Origin: Spirochaetota bacterium
Lineage (GTDB): Bacteria > Spirochaetota > Spirochaetia > Treponematales > UBA12059
Direction: 5' to 3'
Assembly: GCA_022703505.1 (NCBI GenBank)
Contig: JAKLDN010000003.1
Coordinates: 310,001-374,000 of the forward strand
Length of the DNA stretch: 64,000 bases
Position numbers and translations under genes: made by a program. Positions 17,563 through 25,470 of this stretch are shown here, piece after piece; position 1 is the first letter of the stretch, and the number at the start of each line of letters is the position of its first letter. The notes under the pieces are model-generated. The model saw nothing but the letters and a program-made list of their open reading frames with translations, made no database searches and was not told the origin of the DNA.

Positions 17563-17589
17563 TCCGCGGTCCTCCGGACAGGGGTTTCC

Positions 17590-18132
17590 CTACTTGGCGC
17601 TGATCCAGCCGCTCCGGCGGGCATCGCCGCCGGAATCGTCCTCGAAGCCTCTCCCGGAGCCTGGGCCGATCTGCGGACCGGGCGGGGGCTCGACGGATCG
17701 GCGGCGGGCCGCGGCGGCCAGGGATACCAGGCGGGCCAGGGCGCTGGAGACGGCCAGCCCCGCCGCGATGGCCCCCGCCGCCTGGAGGGTGGAGAACCCG
17801 ATCGCCAGGCTCCCCGGGAAGTCCCCGCGGACGGACTGCAGCATGGTGTTGTACATCCCGCTCCCGGGTACCAGGGGCAGGATGGAGCAGACCATGTAGA
17901 GGAAGGCCGGCTTCTTGAAGACCAGGGCTCCCAGTTCGGAGAGAAAACCGATGGCCGCCGCGGCGGCGAAGTAGCCGATGGCAGGATCCCCCGCCGCCCG
18001 TACCGCGGAGAAGATCCACCATCCCAGGGAGGCTCCAACCACGGCCAGGGGCAGGTCCCGGGGCCGGAGGTGGAAGAGGACGGCGAATCCCGCGGTGGCC
18101 AGGGCGGCCCACAGGAGCTCCAGGGGGTTCAC
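17590..18132 (-). CDS. Threonine/serine exporter, ThrE C-terminal half (DUF3815 type)
   Basis: A 180-residue membrane protein with about five hydrophobic helices, corresponding to the second domain of ThrE-type exporters. MVCSILPLVPGSGMYNTM is the typical PGS region. The frame is open upstream, but GTG 18132 overlaps the stop of the first-half gene as GTGA. The last 45 residues are a polar cytoplasmic tail. The two halves should assemble to export threonine or serine, or possibly other small metabolites. Confidence 0.85.
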   Translation of the reverse strand: MNPLELLWAALATAGFAVLFHLRPRDLPLAVVGASLGWWIFSAVRAAGDPAIGYFAAAAAIGFLSELGALVFKKPAFLYMVCSILPLVPGSGMYNTMLQSVRGDFPGSLAIGFSTLQAAGAIAAGLAVSSALARLVSLAAAARRRSVEPPPGPQIGPGSGRGFEDDSGGDARRSGWISAK

Positions 18133-18908
18133 AGGGCCCCCAGTCCGGCCAGCCGCCACAGCCCGAAAGCCGCCCCGGCCCCGATGGAAATTCCCGCCGC
18201 GGAGATGAACGCGTCCGCGCCCCGGGCGACGCCGGCCACCAGGTCCCCCGCGATCGTATCCCGGATGGCGCTCGTGATGGCCACCCCGGGAACCAGGAGC
18301 ATGATGGAGCCGATGATCGCCGTGTCCGGGCCGGAGGCCCACCCGGCCAGTCCGGCCGCGAGGCAGGCCAAGGCGGCCAGGGCTCCCCCCGTTATGTTCG
18401 TGAAAAAATCCGAAATGCCGTGGCGGGAGAGTATGCGGGTAAGCCGGGAGAGCAGGGCTCCCACGGGCGCCGCGACCAGGGCGTCGTTCCAGGCCCCCCC
18501 GTACAGGAGGGTGAAGAATCCGGCGGCGGCCGCGGCCCCGGCCAGGGTGACGGCGGCCGGATAGCCGGACAGGCGCTCTAGGGCGTCCAAGCCTGCGGCG
18601 GCCTGGTGGAATTCCGCCCTGCCCGCGTAGAGGTCCCGGGTCAGGGCGTGTATGCCGGCGATCCGTTCCAGGTTCATGCTGCGCCCCTTGATCCTGCGCA
18701 CGATCGAGCGGGACCGGCCGTCGGGGCCGAAGAAGGAGAGCAGGACCCCCGTGGGCGTCGCGTAGCATTCCGCCTCGACTCCCCCCAGGGCGGAACAGAA
18801 GGCCTGGGCGGTTTCCTCGGCCCGGTACGTCTCCGCGCCGCTGGCCAGAACCAGGCGCGCGGCGTCGGAGGCCAGGAGCAGCACGTCCTCCGGATTCGGT
18901 TCGGGCAT
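18129..18908 (-). CDS. Threonine/serine exporter, ThrE N-terminal half (DUF1212)
   Basis: A 259-residue protein. The N-terminal soluble part (about 1-115) has LLASDAARLVLASGAETYRAEET, the DUF1212 signature. Five or so membrane helices follow, including LLVPGVAITSAIRDTIAGD. It is translationally coupled to the second half by a 4-bp overlap. The start is one base from the end of a secreted-protein gene on the same strand, so the three may be cotranscribed. Confidence 0.88.
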   Translation of the reverse strand: MPEPNPEDVLLLASDAARLVLASGAETYRAEETAQAFCSALGGVEAECYATPTGVLLSFFGPDGRSRSIVRRIKGRSMNLERIAGIHALTRDLYAGRAEFHQAAAGLDALERLSGYPAAVTLAGAAAAAGFFTLLYGGAWNDALVAAPVGALLSRLTRILSRHGISDFFTNITGGALAALACLAAGLAGWASGPDTAIIGSIMLLVPGVAITSAIRDTIAGDLVAGVARGADAFISAAGISIGAGAAFGLWRLAGLGAL

Positions 18909-18909
18909 C

Positions 18910-19599
18910 TCAGGGAATCCGCGGTTTCCCGTCGAACCCGAAGGAGATGAGCTCCGACACGGACTTGTCGTCCTTGGTCCGGGATTTCACCATGCCGTTG
19001 ACCGGCACGGAGGGGTGGAACCAGGATTCGGTCTCGATCGTCTTGCCCAGGATCTTGGTCTTGGCGGTCACGACCGTGGTACCCGCGAAGGTGCCCGCGG
19101 GAACCTGGACCGAGCCCCCGTCGACGTATTCGGAGAGGTTCACGATCATTTTCTCGTAGGAGGACTTCATCAGGGTCTTCATGACGATGAGGGATTGGCC
19201 CTCGGTCTTCGTGACGGAACCGTCCTTTTCCAGGGTCTTGATCCAGACCAGTTCGATCTGGGAGGCGTCCCCGGTCTTCATCGCGGTGTCGTAGTTGCCC
19301 AGCAGCATCTGCATGACGCTTTCCTTGCCGGCCTTGTCGACGCTCGAGTTCTCGATGACCCAGCCGTTGCCGACCTTGGCCACGACTAGGGTCGTGGTGA
19401 CGGAATCGCGCTTGCCGTTCGAGAGCTGGCCGACGACCACGTACTGGCCGGGAGCCCAGGACTTGGGAACGCCGAACTTACCCGCGGCGGGATAGGATTT
19501 GGATGAAACGGTCCAGAGCGGATCGAGAGCCTTGGACTGGGAGAAGGCGGCCTGGGCGGCCAGCAGGAGCACGAGCACGACGACCGGAAATTTCTTCAT
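18910..19599 (-). CDS. Secreted protein of unknown function
   Basis: A 229-residue protein with a clear signal peptide (MKKFPVVVLVLLLAAQAAFSQ). ATG 19599 is preceded by GGAGG, which favours it over an in-frame ATG at 19626. The mature part is lysine- and threonine-rich with beta-strand character and no cysteine. Phrases such as VPAGTFAGTTVVTAKT and ETESWFHPSVPVNGMVKS are reminiscent of periplasmic proteins that describe lipid or glycan modification, but I do not recognise a named family. It lies just upstream of thrE on the same strand. Confidence 0.75.
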   Translation of the reverse strand: MKKFPVVVLVLLLAAQAAFSQSKALDPLWTVSSKSYPAAGKFGVPKSWAPGQYVVVGQLSNGKRDSVTTTLVVAKVGNGWVIENSSVDKAGKESVMQMLLGNYDTAMKTGDASQIELVWIKTLEKDGSVTKTEGQSLIVMKTLMKSSYEKMIVNLSEYVDGGSVQVPAGTFAGTTVVTAKTKILGKTIETESWFHPSVPVNGMVKSRTKDDKSVSELISFGFDGKPRIP

Positions 19600-19832
19600 G
19601 ATTGCCTCCGCCAGTGACTCTATCACGCCCGCCGTCCATTTTCGAGCGCCCTTGCACGGCGGGAGTCAACGGGGCCCCGAGTCCGGATTATCCGAGAGTT
19701 TTTCCCGACGGCCTGGAAATTCTGCGCAAAGTAACAATACTATCTTCAGGACCGGTGTTCGCGGCAGCCGGGGCGCTCCGGACAGGGAGTCGTCCAGGAT
19801 GCCTCGGACTAGATCCTTAGAACATCCATACC

Positions 19833-21704
19833 ATGGGGTTCCGCATGAAAAAGCACGGCCTGATGTTTCGCCTGAACGTGTTCCTGCCCAGCCTTGCCCT
19901 GGCGGCCGCGGTGATCGGTGTCTATACCGTGTTCCGGCTGCCCGACGTGCCGATCGCCCGGATACTGGAAGTCTGCGGCGCCGCGGGCCTGGCCTTCATC
20001 CTGGCGACGTTCTTCCTGGTCGGGGGCGGCGGGAAGCACTTCGCGGCGGACTTCGCCGCCTTGCAGAAGGACGAGCCGGCCTACGAAACGGCGCTGGAAC
20101 GTCTAGGCGGGACTCCGCTTTTGAGCATGATCAAGTACCTTCTCCTGAGCCTGGCCTTTCTGGCCGGGCTGGGGGCGTTCGCGGGAAGGACCTTCCTGCG
20201 GGACGGAACCGGCGGTCTGGTGACCATGTTCCTCATGGCCCTGGCGATGTTCAGTACCTCCTTCCTGTACGTCTTCGCGGACCGCCTGGTTTCCGTCACC
20301 CTGCTCTCGTATTCCCTGACCTCCTTTCCCCGGGATCTTCGGGAGGCCCGGCAGCAGAGGAAGATCCTGATCATTCCGGCCTTCATGGCCGTGATGACCC
20401 TCCTGTTCGCCTTCTCCACGTCCCTGATGGTAACCGGACACTCCTCGGAATTGACCTCGCTTTCCGCGACGTGGATCCTGATGATCCTGTCCGGGGCGTA
20501 CCTCGTCGTCGTGGTCCTGCTCGTTCTGGTCTGGAATTCCGGGACGGCCCTGCTGTACAAGTCGGTGATCTCCGAGATGGACGCCCTGTCCTCCGCGGAA
20601 AAGGACCTGACCCGAAGAATTTCCATCGCCTCGGTGGACGAGCTGGGCACGATTTCCGGAATGGTCAATTCCTTCTGCTCCACCCTGTCCGAAAGCGTCT
20701 CGGGACTGAAGGCCGCCCAGGCGAGGCTCAACGAACTGGGCGAGGGCATCGGGGTGAACGCGGCCGAAACCGCCCAGGGCGTGGAGCGGATCGCTTCCCA
20801 CGTGGAAAAGGTCCGGGAGAAGACCCACGCCCAGTCCGCCAGCGTCGGGGAATCCTCCGGTGCGGTGCACGAGATCGCCAAGAACATCGAATCCCTGGAC
20901 CAGATGATAACGGACCAGTCCGCCAGCGTGACCGAAGCGTCCGCCTCGATCGAGGAGATGGTCGGCAACATATCCTCCATCTCCGAGTCGATCGAGAAGA
21001 TGGCCGGGGAATTCGGGGACCTCCTGTCGGCGGCGGACGACGGCCGGAAGAAGCAGGACCAGGCCCGGGACAAGATCCGGCAGATCGCGGAGCGCTCGGA
21101 GGCCCTCCTGGAGGCCAACAAGGTGATCGCGGTGATCGCCTCCCAGACGAACCTCCTGGCCATGAACGCGGCGATCGAGGCCGCCCACGCCGGCGAGGCG
21201 GGACGGGGCTTTTCCGTGGTGGCCGACGAGATCCGCAGGCTTGCGGAGACTTCCTCCAAGCAGTCCGGCGCCATCAAGGCGGAGCTCGGACGGGTGCAGG
21301 AGGCCATCCGCGAGGTCGTGGACGCGTCCTCCGCCTCGGGAGAGTCCTTCTCCCGGGTGGCCGAGAGGATCGGCAGCACCGACGCCCTGGTCCGGGAAAT
21401 CAACTCCGCCATGGAGGAGCAGAAGGAGGGCACCCGTCAGATCCTGGAAGCCCTGCAGTCCATGAACCAGATCACCTCCCAGGTCCAGGTCGGTTCCAAG
21501 GAGATGAACGAGGGCAACAACACGGTCTTGGCGGAGGTTTCCTACCTGCAGTCCGCGACCCTGGAGATCAAGGAGAGCATCGAGGAGATGGCCTCGGGCG
21601 CGGAGGCTCTGGCCTCGGGGGCCCGGAAGGTGTCGGACATCGCCCGGGGCGCCCGGGACACCATCCAAGGAATGGACGAGGAACTCGAGCGCTTCCGGAC
21701 TTGA
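19833..21704 (+). CDS. Methyl-accepting chemotaxis protein with a multi-helix membrane domain
   Basis: A 623-residue chemoreceptor. The N-terminal 260 residues contain about six hydrophobic helices with no large periplasmic domain, unlike the usual two-helix receptor. The cytoplasmic part is a long coiled coil. The CheA/CheW-binding tip is about residues 430-475 ([18 protein letters not shown], then [16 protein letters not shown]). No CheR-tethering pentapeptide is at the C-terminus. ATG 19833 is used; an in-frame ATG at 19845 would remove four residues. Stimulus unknown, perhaps membrane state or a hydrophobic ligand. Confidence 0.93.
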   Translation: MGFRMKKHGLMFRLNVFLPSLALAAAVIGVYTVFRLPDVPIARILEVCGAAGLAFILATFFLVGGGGKHFAADFAALQKDEPAYETALERLGGTPLLSMIKYLLLSLAFLAGLGAFAGRTFLRDGTGGLVTMFLMALAMFSTSFLYVFADRLVSVTLLSYSLTSFPRDLREARQQRKILIIPAFMAVMTLLFAFSTSLMVTGHSSELTSLSATWILMILSGAYLVVVVLLVLVWNSGTALLYKSVISEMDALSSAEKDLTRRISIASVDELGTISGMVNSFCSTLSESVSGLKAAQARLNELGEGIGVNAAETAQGVERIASHVEKVREKTHAQSASVGESSGAVHEIAKNIESLDQMITDQSASVTEASASIEEMVGNISSISESIEKMAGEFGDLLSAADDGRKKQDQARDKIRQIAERSEALLEANKVIAVIASQTNLLAMNAAIEAAHAGEAGRGFSVVADEIRRLAETSSKQSGAIKAELGRVQEAIREVVDASSASGESFSRVAERIGSTDALVREINSAMEEQKEGTRQILEALQSMNQITSQVQVGSKEMNEGNNTVLAEVSYLQSATLEIKESIEEMASGAEALASGARKVSDIARGARDTIQGMDEELERFRT

Positions 21705-21708
21705 AGAA

Positions 21709-21731
21709 GCCGCGGCGAAGTCCGCCGCGGC
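21709..21731. terminator. Hairpin between convergent chemoreceptor and lipoprotein genes
   Basis: A perfect 9-bp inverted repeat, GCCGCGGCG and CGCCGCGGC with loop AAGTC, begins 5 bp after the chemoreceptor stop. It is followed by GGAAAAA and not a T tract, so termination is plausible but not canonical. Confidence 0.5.
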
Positions 21732-21760
21732 GGAAAAACAGGGCCCGGTGGCCGGTCGGC

Positions 21761-22078
21761 TCAGCCCTGCCGGTTTCTCCGCCGGACTCCTCCGGATCCC
21801 CTTCCTCCTCCGCCGAAGACGATGGACAGGCCGATGACGTACCCGAAGTTGTACCAGCCCCCGGAGTTGCGGCTTTCATAGACGTTCACGTCCTTGTTGA
21901 ACAGGGAGATCACGAAGGTCACGGGGGTTATGGCGCCGTGCCAGAGCCCCTTCCAGAATCCGGCGATCTTGCCGGCCTCGTCCTGGGTCCCCCGAAGGGT
22001 GTTGGGTCCGGGGGCACAGGATACGAGCAACAAGACCGCGATGGACAGAACGACGGCGATACGTCTGAGCGCTTTCAT
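21761..22078 (-). CDS. Small lipoprotein of a conserved uncharacterised family
   Basis: A 105-residue protein with signal peptide and lipobox LLVSC (Cys21). The mature part GFWKGLWHGAITPVTFVISLF, then YESRNSGGWYNFGYVIG, matches a widespread family of about 100-residue membrane-associated lipoproteins with no assigned role. The C-terminal 20 residues are Gly/Arg-rich. It is convergent with the chemoreceptor gene and appears monocistronic. Confidence 0.8.
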   Translation of the reverse strand: MKALRRIAVVLSIAVLLLVSCAPGPNTLRGTQDEAGKIAGFWKGLWHGAITPVTFVISLFNKDVNVYESRNSGGWYNFGYVIGLSIVFGGGGRGSGGVRRRNRQG

Positions 22079-22248
22079 GAGCCTCTCCTTGGGACGGCCG
22101 GTGTTTCCGGCCGGGATGTTCCGCGGATCCTCGTCGATGGAGCGATCCGTGTCGGCCGAGGGCCCGAGCCCCGTTCCGGCCGCGCTTGGACCAGTATATC
22201 ACCCGGGCACCCGGCGCGCCATTCGCCCGCCGGTATACTCCGGCCCGT

Positions 22249-22566
22249 TCAGTGTCCCGCGGCCCGGAATTTTCCGGTCTTCTCCTCGCTCGAGCCGATT
22301 CCCTGGCCGCTCCACAACTTCATGTAGGTGGCCGCGGTGGGGGCGCCCGATTCCAGGAGTGCCCTGTGCGCGGCCGCCGCGGCTTCCAGCAGGCGGTCCA
22401 GGGGGCCCTCGAGGACCGTCTCGAAGGGACCGACGGTATACGATAGGCCGGTCGCCTCGATGCTCGCTATGGCCCGGTCCACGGCGGCCCAGGTTCGCTC
22501 CCGGTCCGGGAATCCGAGGGGCAGGCACTGGATGGCCAGGGCGGAACGGATCGTGCTGGTTTCCAT
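22249..22566 (-). CDS. Thiamine-binding protein, YkoF/MTH1187 family
   Basis: A 105-residue ferredoxin-like single-domain protein. SALAIQCLPLG near the start, SIEATGLSYTVGPFETVLEG and the central helix fit the thiamine-binding MTH1187/YkoF family. Bacillus YkoF has two such domains; this is a single-domain version. ATG 22566 has GGAGG six bases upstream. It is the last gene after an ECF thiamine transporter, 80 bp downstream of the T component, matching the ykoFEDC gene set under TPP control. It probably binds thiamine or HMP. Confidence 0.85.
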   Translation of the reverse strand: METSTIRSALAIQCLPLGFPDRERTWAAVDRAIASIEATGLSYTVGPFETVLEGPLDRLLEAAAAAHRALLESGAPTAATYMKLWSGQGIGSSEEKTGKFRAAGH

Positions 22567-22646
22567 GAACATCCTCCATGTCGAACTATGTCTCGGCCGC
22601 CCAAAATGCCGGGTCGGCAATCTAGACGACCGGATTCCCTTCGGGA

Positions 22647-23369
22647 TCATCCCAGGTCGAAGGTGTAGAGCCCCAGGGAAAGGATCAAGGCCGTGGTCAA
22701 GGCGGCAGCCAGGAATCCCGCCGCGCAGTATAGGGTGTCCCCCCGTGTCCAGGGGCTGTCCTTCAGGAAGGTCCGCGGTCCGGGCTTGTCCGCGCCCCGG
22801 GCGGCCATGGACAGGGCCACCCGCTCCCCGTGCCGCACAGCCCCGGCCAGGAGGGCCGTGGCCGTATGCGTCCGGTCGCGGAAACGGCGCCTGCGGGTCC
22901 CGTACCGGAGGGCCTGGGCCTTTTCGATGATCCCGAGGTCCCGGCGGAGGAGGGGTATGGTGTTCCACCCGGCGAACAGGGCGAACCCGACCCGGGGTGC
23001 AAGTCCGAGCTGCACCATGAGGGCCCGGACCAGGTCGTAGGGGTCGACGGCGAAGATGAATCCCATCGACAGGGAGATGAGGCTCACGCTCCGCAGGAAC
23101 ACGGCGGCGCCCCGGGCCGGGCCGTTCACCCCCTCCGCGGGGGCCAGGACGTTCAGGACGAAGAGCCCGACGGAGGCCAGGGAGAGGACGGATAGGGTCT
23201 TGAAATAGTCCGGGTACCTCACGCCCCCTAGGATCCGGAGGTTGATCAACCCCAGTACCAGGAAGGCGAGGGGGGTCGCGTAGCCGGTGGACAGGAGCAC
23301 CGGCGCCAGAAGGCAGACCGTCACGAAGAGGGCGGCCAGGGGATTACGCGGATTTGAGAGCGCCCGCAC
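22647..23369 (-). CDS. ECF transporter T component (YkoC-like)
   Basis: A 240-residue membrane protein with about six hydrophobic segments. The cytoplasmic coupling helix motif ARG occurs in SMAARGADKPGPRTFL. It links the ATPase to the YkoE-like substrate-binding subunit in an energy-coupling-factor importer. It overlaps the ATPase gene by 26 bp. The TPP riboswitch upstream of the operon points to thiamine or its HMP precursor as substrate. Confidence 0.9.
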   Translation of the reverse strand: MRALSNPRNPLAALFVTVCLLAPVLLSTGYATPLAFLVLGLINLRILGGVRYPDYFKTLSVLSLASVGLFVLNVLAPAEGVNGPARGAAVFLRSVSLISLSMGFIFAVDPYDLVRALMVQLGLAPRVGFALFAGWNTIPLLRRDLGIIEKAQALRYGTRRRRFRDRTHTATALLAGAVRHGERVALSMAARGADKPGPRTFLKDSPWTRGDTLYCAAGFLAAALTTALILSLGLYTFDLG

Positions 23370-24708
23370 GGGGAACCTCCTCCCGAAGTATCCGGCCGTC
23401 CTTCATGCGGAAGACCGTATCCGCCACCGCCCCCACGAAACCCTCGTCGTGGGAAACCAGGAGCACCCCGGCCCCCGAATCCGCCAGGGCTCCCAGGTCA
23501 CGGACCAGGGACTCCCGGGCAGCCTCATCCAGCCCGTAGGTGGGCTCGTCCAGGAGGTACAGGGGACGCCGTTCCGCCAGGGCGACGCAGAGGTTCAGCC
23601 TGCGTTTCTCGCCCTCGCTCAGACGATAGGGGTTGGAGTCCAGCCGGTTCCGCAGGCCGTACCGGTCCGCGGATTCCAGGGCCTCCGGGCCGGACAGGCC
23701 CAGCTCCCCCCGGACCGTCTCGGCCACGAACATGTGCTCGGGGTTCTGGGGGATATAGAGGAGCGATGCGTGGAAGTCCCGGGGCTTCAGAGCGAGCGCG
23801 TCCCGGCCCGCGAGCCGGATGGAGCCCGGGCCGGCGGGCAGGATGCGGGCGATCCGGGCGAGCACGGTGGTCTTGCCGCATCCGCTGGGACCCGTCAGGG
23901 CGGCTACGCGTCCGGGTCGGACGTCAAGGTCGACTCTCCGGAAGACCGGGGGGAACCCCTCGAATCCGTGGGACAGGCCCCGGACCTCCAGGGCCGGCGG
24001 CTCGGTCTCGGACGGGAGGCTCCCCTTCCCGGTCCGGGAACCGGCCGGGGGAGGGGGGGTCCGGAAATCGGAGGGGACCAGGCCTCCCTCCGGGGTGACT
24101 TCCCAGGCCCGGGCGCAGACGGCCGCCGCGGCCTCGATCTTGTGCTCCACGACCACCACCGCGGTCCGGGCGGGCAGGTCCTCCAGAGCCCGGAAAAAGG
24201 CGGCGGCGGAGGCTTCGTCCAGGTAGGCCGTAGGTTCGTCCAGGAAGAGGATGTCCGGTTCCCGGGCCAGGGCCGCTGCCAGGGAGACGCGCTGGCACTC
24301 GCCTCCGGAAAGGGTCAGGGGATGGCGTGCCGCGAGGCGGCCGATGCCCAGACGGTCCAGGACCTCCGCCGTCCGCCTGCGGATGAGGCGGGCATCCACC
24401 CCGTCGTTTTCCAGGGAGAAGGCGATCTCCTCCTCCACCGTGGGAGTGATGACCTGGGCTTCCGGATTCTGGAGCACCACCCCCATCGAGGCGTAGAGGT
24501 GCTCTACGATGCCGTCGAGGGTCCCGGGGACGTATTCCGGGGCCAGGCCCGCCATCACCTGCAGGAGGGTCGATTTCCCGGAGCCCGAGGGGCCCCGGAT
24601 CAGGATCCGGTCCCCCTCGCGGACGGTAAGGTCGATGTCCTTGAGGACGGGGGCCCGCGCTCCCCGATGCCGGAAGCCCGCGGACCGCAGGCGAATCAGG
24701 TCAGGCAA
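23344..24708 (-). CDS. ECF transporter double ATPase (YkoD-like)
   Basis: A 454-residue protein with two complete ABC domains. Domain 1 has GPSGSGKST (39-47), LSGGECQRVS and ILFLDEPTAYLDE. Domain 2 has GPSGCGKTT near 280, LSEGEKRRLN and YLLDEPTYGLDE. The LSEGE variant and the fused A/A' layout are typical of YkoD. A low-complexity linker (about 210-230) joins the halves. It overlaps the YkoE-like gene by 8 bp and the T component by 26 bp. Confidence 0.93.
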   Translation of the reverse strand: MPDLIRLRSAGFRHRGARAPVLKDIDLTVREGDRILIRGPSGSGKSTLLQVMAGLAPEYVPGTLDGIVEHLYASMGVVLQNPEAQVITPTVEEEIAFSLENDGVDARLIRRRTAEVLDRLGIGRLAARHPLTLSGGECQRVSLAAALAREPDILFLDEPTAYLDEASAAAFFRALEDLPARTAVVVVEHKIEAAAAVCARAWEVTPEGGLVPSDFRTPPPPAGSRTGKGSLPSETEPPALEVRGLSHGFEGFPPVFRRVDLDVRPGRVAALTGPSGCGKTTVLARIARILPAGPGSIRLAGRDALALKPRDFHASLLYIPQNPEHMFVAETVRGELGLSGPEALESADRYGLRNRLDSNPYRLSEGEKRRLNLCVALAERRPLYLLDEPTYGLDEAARESLVRDLGALADSGAGVLLVSHDEGFVGAVADTVFRMKDGRILREEVPRAGALKSA

Positions 24709-25276
24709 GGGGGCTGTCGTCCCCGGACAGGAGGTTCGCGGCCACCCCGGTCCGGATGATGGCCCGGCCGGCCCGGTAGGCGCCGAACCCGGCCCAGAAC
24801 GCCCCGCCCGCCAGGATGCTCGCGATCTGGACGGGCCATACCCAGGGCTGGAGGGTCCAGTACTGGCTGTAGAAGAAGTCGAGGCCGTAGGAGAGGATCC
24901 CCGCGGCCATCCCCGCCGCGATCATCACCCGCAGATCCCAGCGGCGGTATCCGGTGGCCGCGAACACGAGCTCGCAGCCGAGGCCCTGGACGAGACCCCA
25001 GATCGCCGCCGTGAGGCCCCACTGGGTGATGAATCCCTCCAGGACCGCGGCGATCAGCTCCCCGAAGAGGGCGGCCCCGGGCTTTCGGATGAGGAAGGGC
25101 ACGAGGGTGCCTCCCGTGAACCACATCCCCGCCAGGAGGTAGCTCAAACCCAGGGACGAAAGGGGGGCGGCCAGGGCGGAGACGAAGGTCCAGCCCCAGA
25201 AGAGCACCCCGATCGCCACGGACAGGACCACCAGGACCACGATCTCGTTCAGTTTCCAGGATTTCTTGACAGCCAT
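24701..25276 (-). CDS. ykoE: ECF transporter S component, YkoE family (thiamine/HMP)
   Basis: A 191-residue, roughly six-helix membrane protein that binds the transported vitamin. WKLNEIVVLVVLSVAIGVLFWGW and GFITQWGLTAAIWGLVQGLGCELVFA are typical of YkoE. ATG 25276 has AAGGAG six to seven bases upstream, preferred over in-frame ATG 25306. It is the first gene behind a TPP riboswitch, as in Bacillus ykoFEDC. Substrate thiamine or hydroxymethylpyrimidine is inferred from family and riboswitch. Confidence 0.92.
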   Translation of the reverse strand: MAVKKSWKLNEIVVLVVLSVAIGVLFWGWTFVSALAAPLSSLGLSYLLAGMWFTGGTLVPFLIRKPGAALFGELIAAVLEGFITQWGLTAAIWGLVQGLGCELVFAATGYRRWDLRVMIAAGMAAGILSYGLDFFYSQYWTLQPWVWPVQIASILAGGAFWAGFGAYRAGRAIIRTGVAANLLSGDDSPLA

Positions 25277-25334
25277 GAAGCTCTCCTTGCCGGTGCATCC
25301 GGACATGAGGTAGGAATGGCTGTGGGGGAGATGA

Positions 25335-25412
25335 ATCGGTTCCCTTCGCCGGTATTATCCGGATCAGGTTCAACGGGTATGATCTCAGGCTCCCAACGGG
25401 AACCACCCCACG
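25335..25412 (-). promoter_or_regulatory. TPP riboswitch (THI element)
   Basis: On the minus strand the conserved thi-box blocks appear in order: GGGTGGTTCCC, GGGAGCCTGAGATCATACCC, GTTGAACCTGATC, CGGATAATACCGGCG and AAGGGAA. CUGAGA and ACCUGAUC are the two diagnostic TPP-binding stretches. It lies about 60 nt upstream of the ykoE-like ATG. No U-tract terminator follows. A TCTCC stretch between aptamer and gene could pair with the GGAGA Shine-Dalgarno site, so translational control is likely. The operon should be off when TPP is plentiful. Confidence 0.96.
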
Positions 25413-25420
25413 ATGCTATA

Positions 25421-25449
25421 ATAGTACCGACGCCGGCGGATAAGGTCAA
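25421..25449 (-). promoter_or_regulatory. Promoter of the riboswitch-controlled thiamine operon
   Basis: On the minus strand, TTGACC (25449-25444) and TACTAT (25426-25421) are spaced 17 bp, placing the start site just upstream of the TPP aptamer. The -35 box lies 22 bp from the divergent esterase start codon. Confidence 0.75.
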
Positions 25450-25470
25450 TCCGCGGGGAGGGAGTCGTAG

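Noticed and set aside
19499-22327. A 942-codon plus-strand frame across the chemoreceptor region
   Set aside because: It crosses the start of the receptor and continues past its stop in another frame, with low-complexity Arg/Gly/Pro sequence. The chemoreceptor in its own frame is complete.
25277-25334. An intrinsic terminator after the TPP aptamer
   Set aside because: No stable hairpin followed by a U tract is present between the aptamer and the ykoE-like gene, so transcriptional attenuation was not called.
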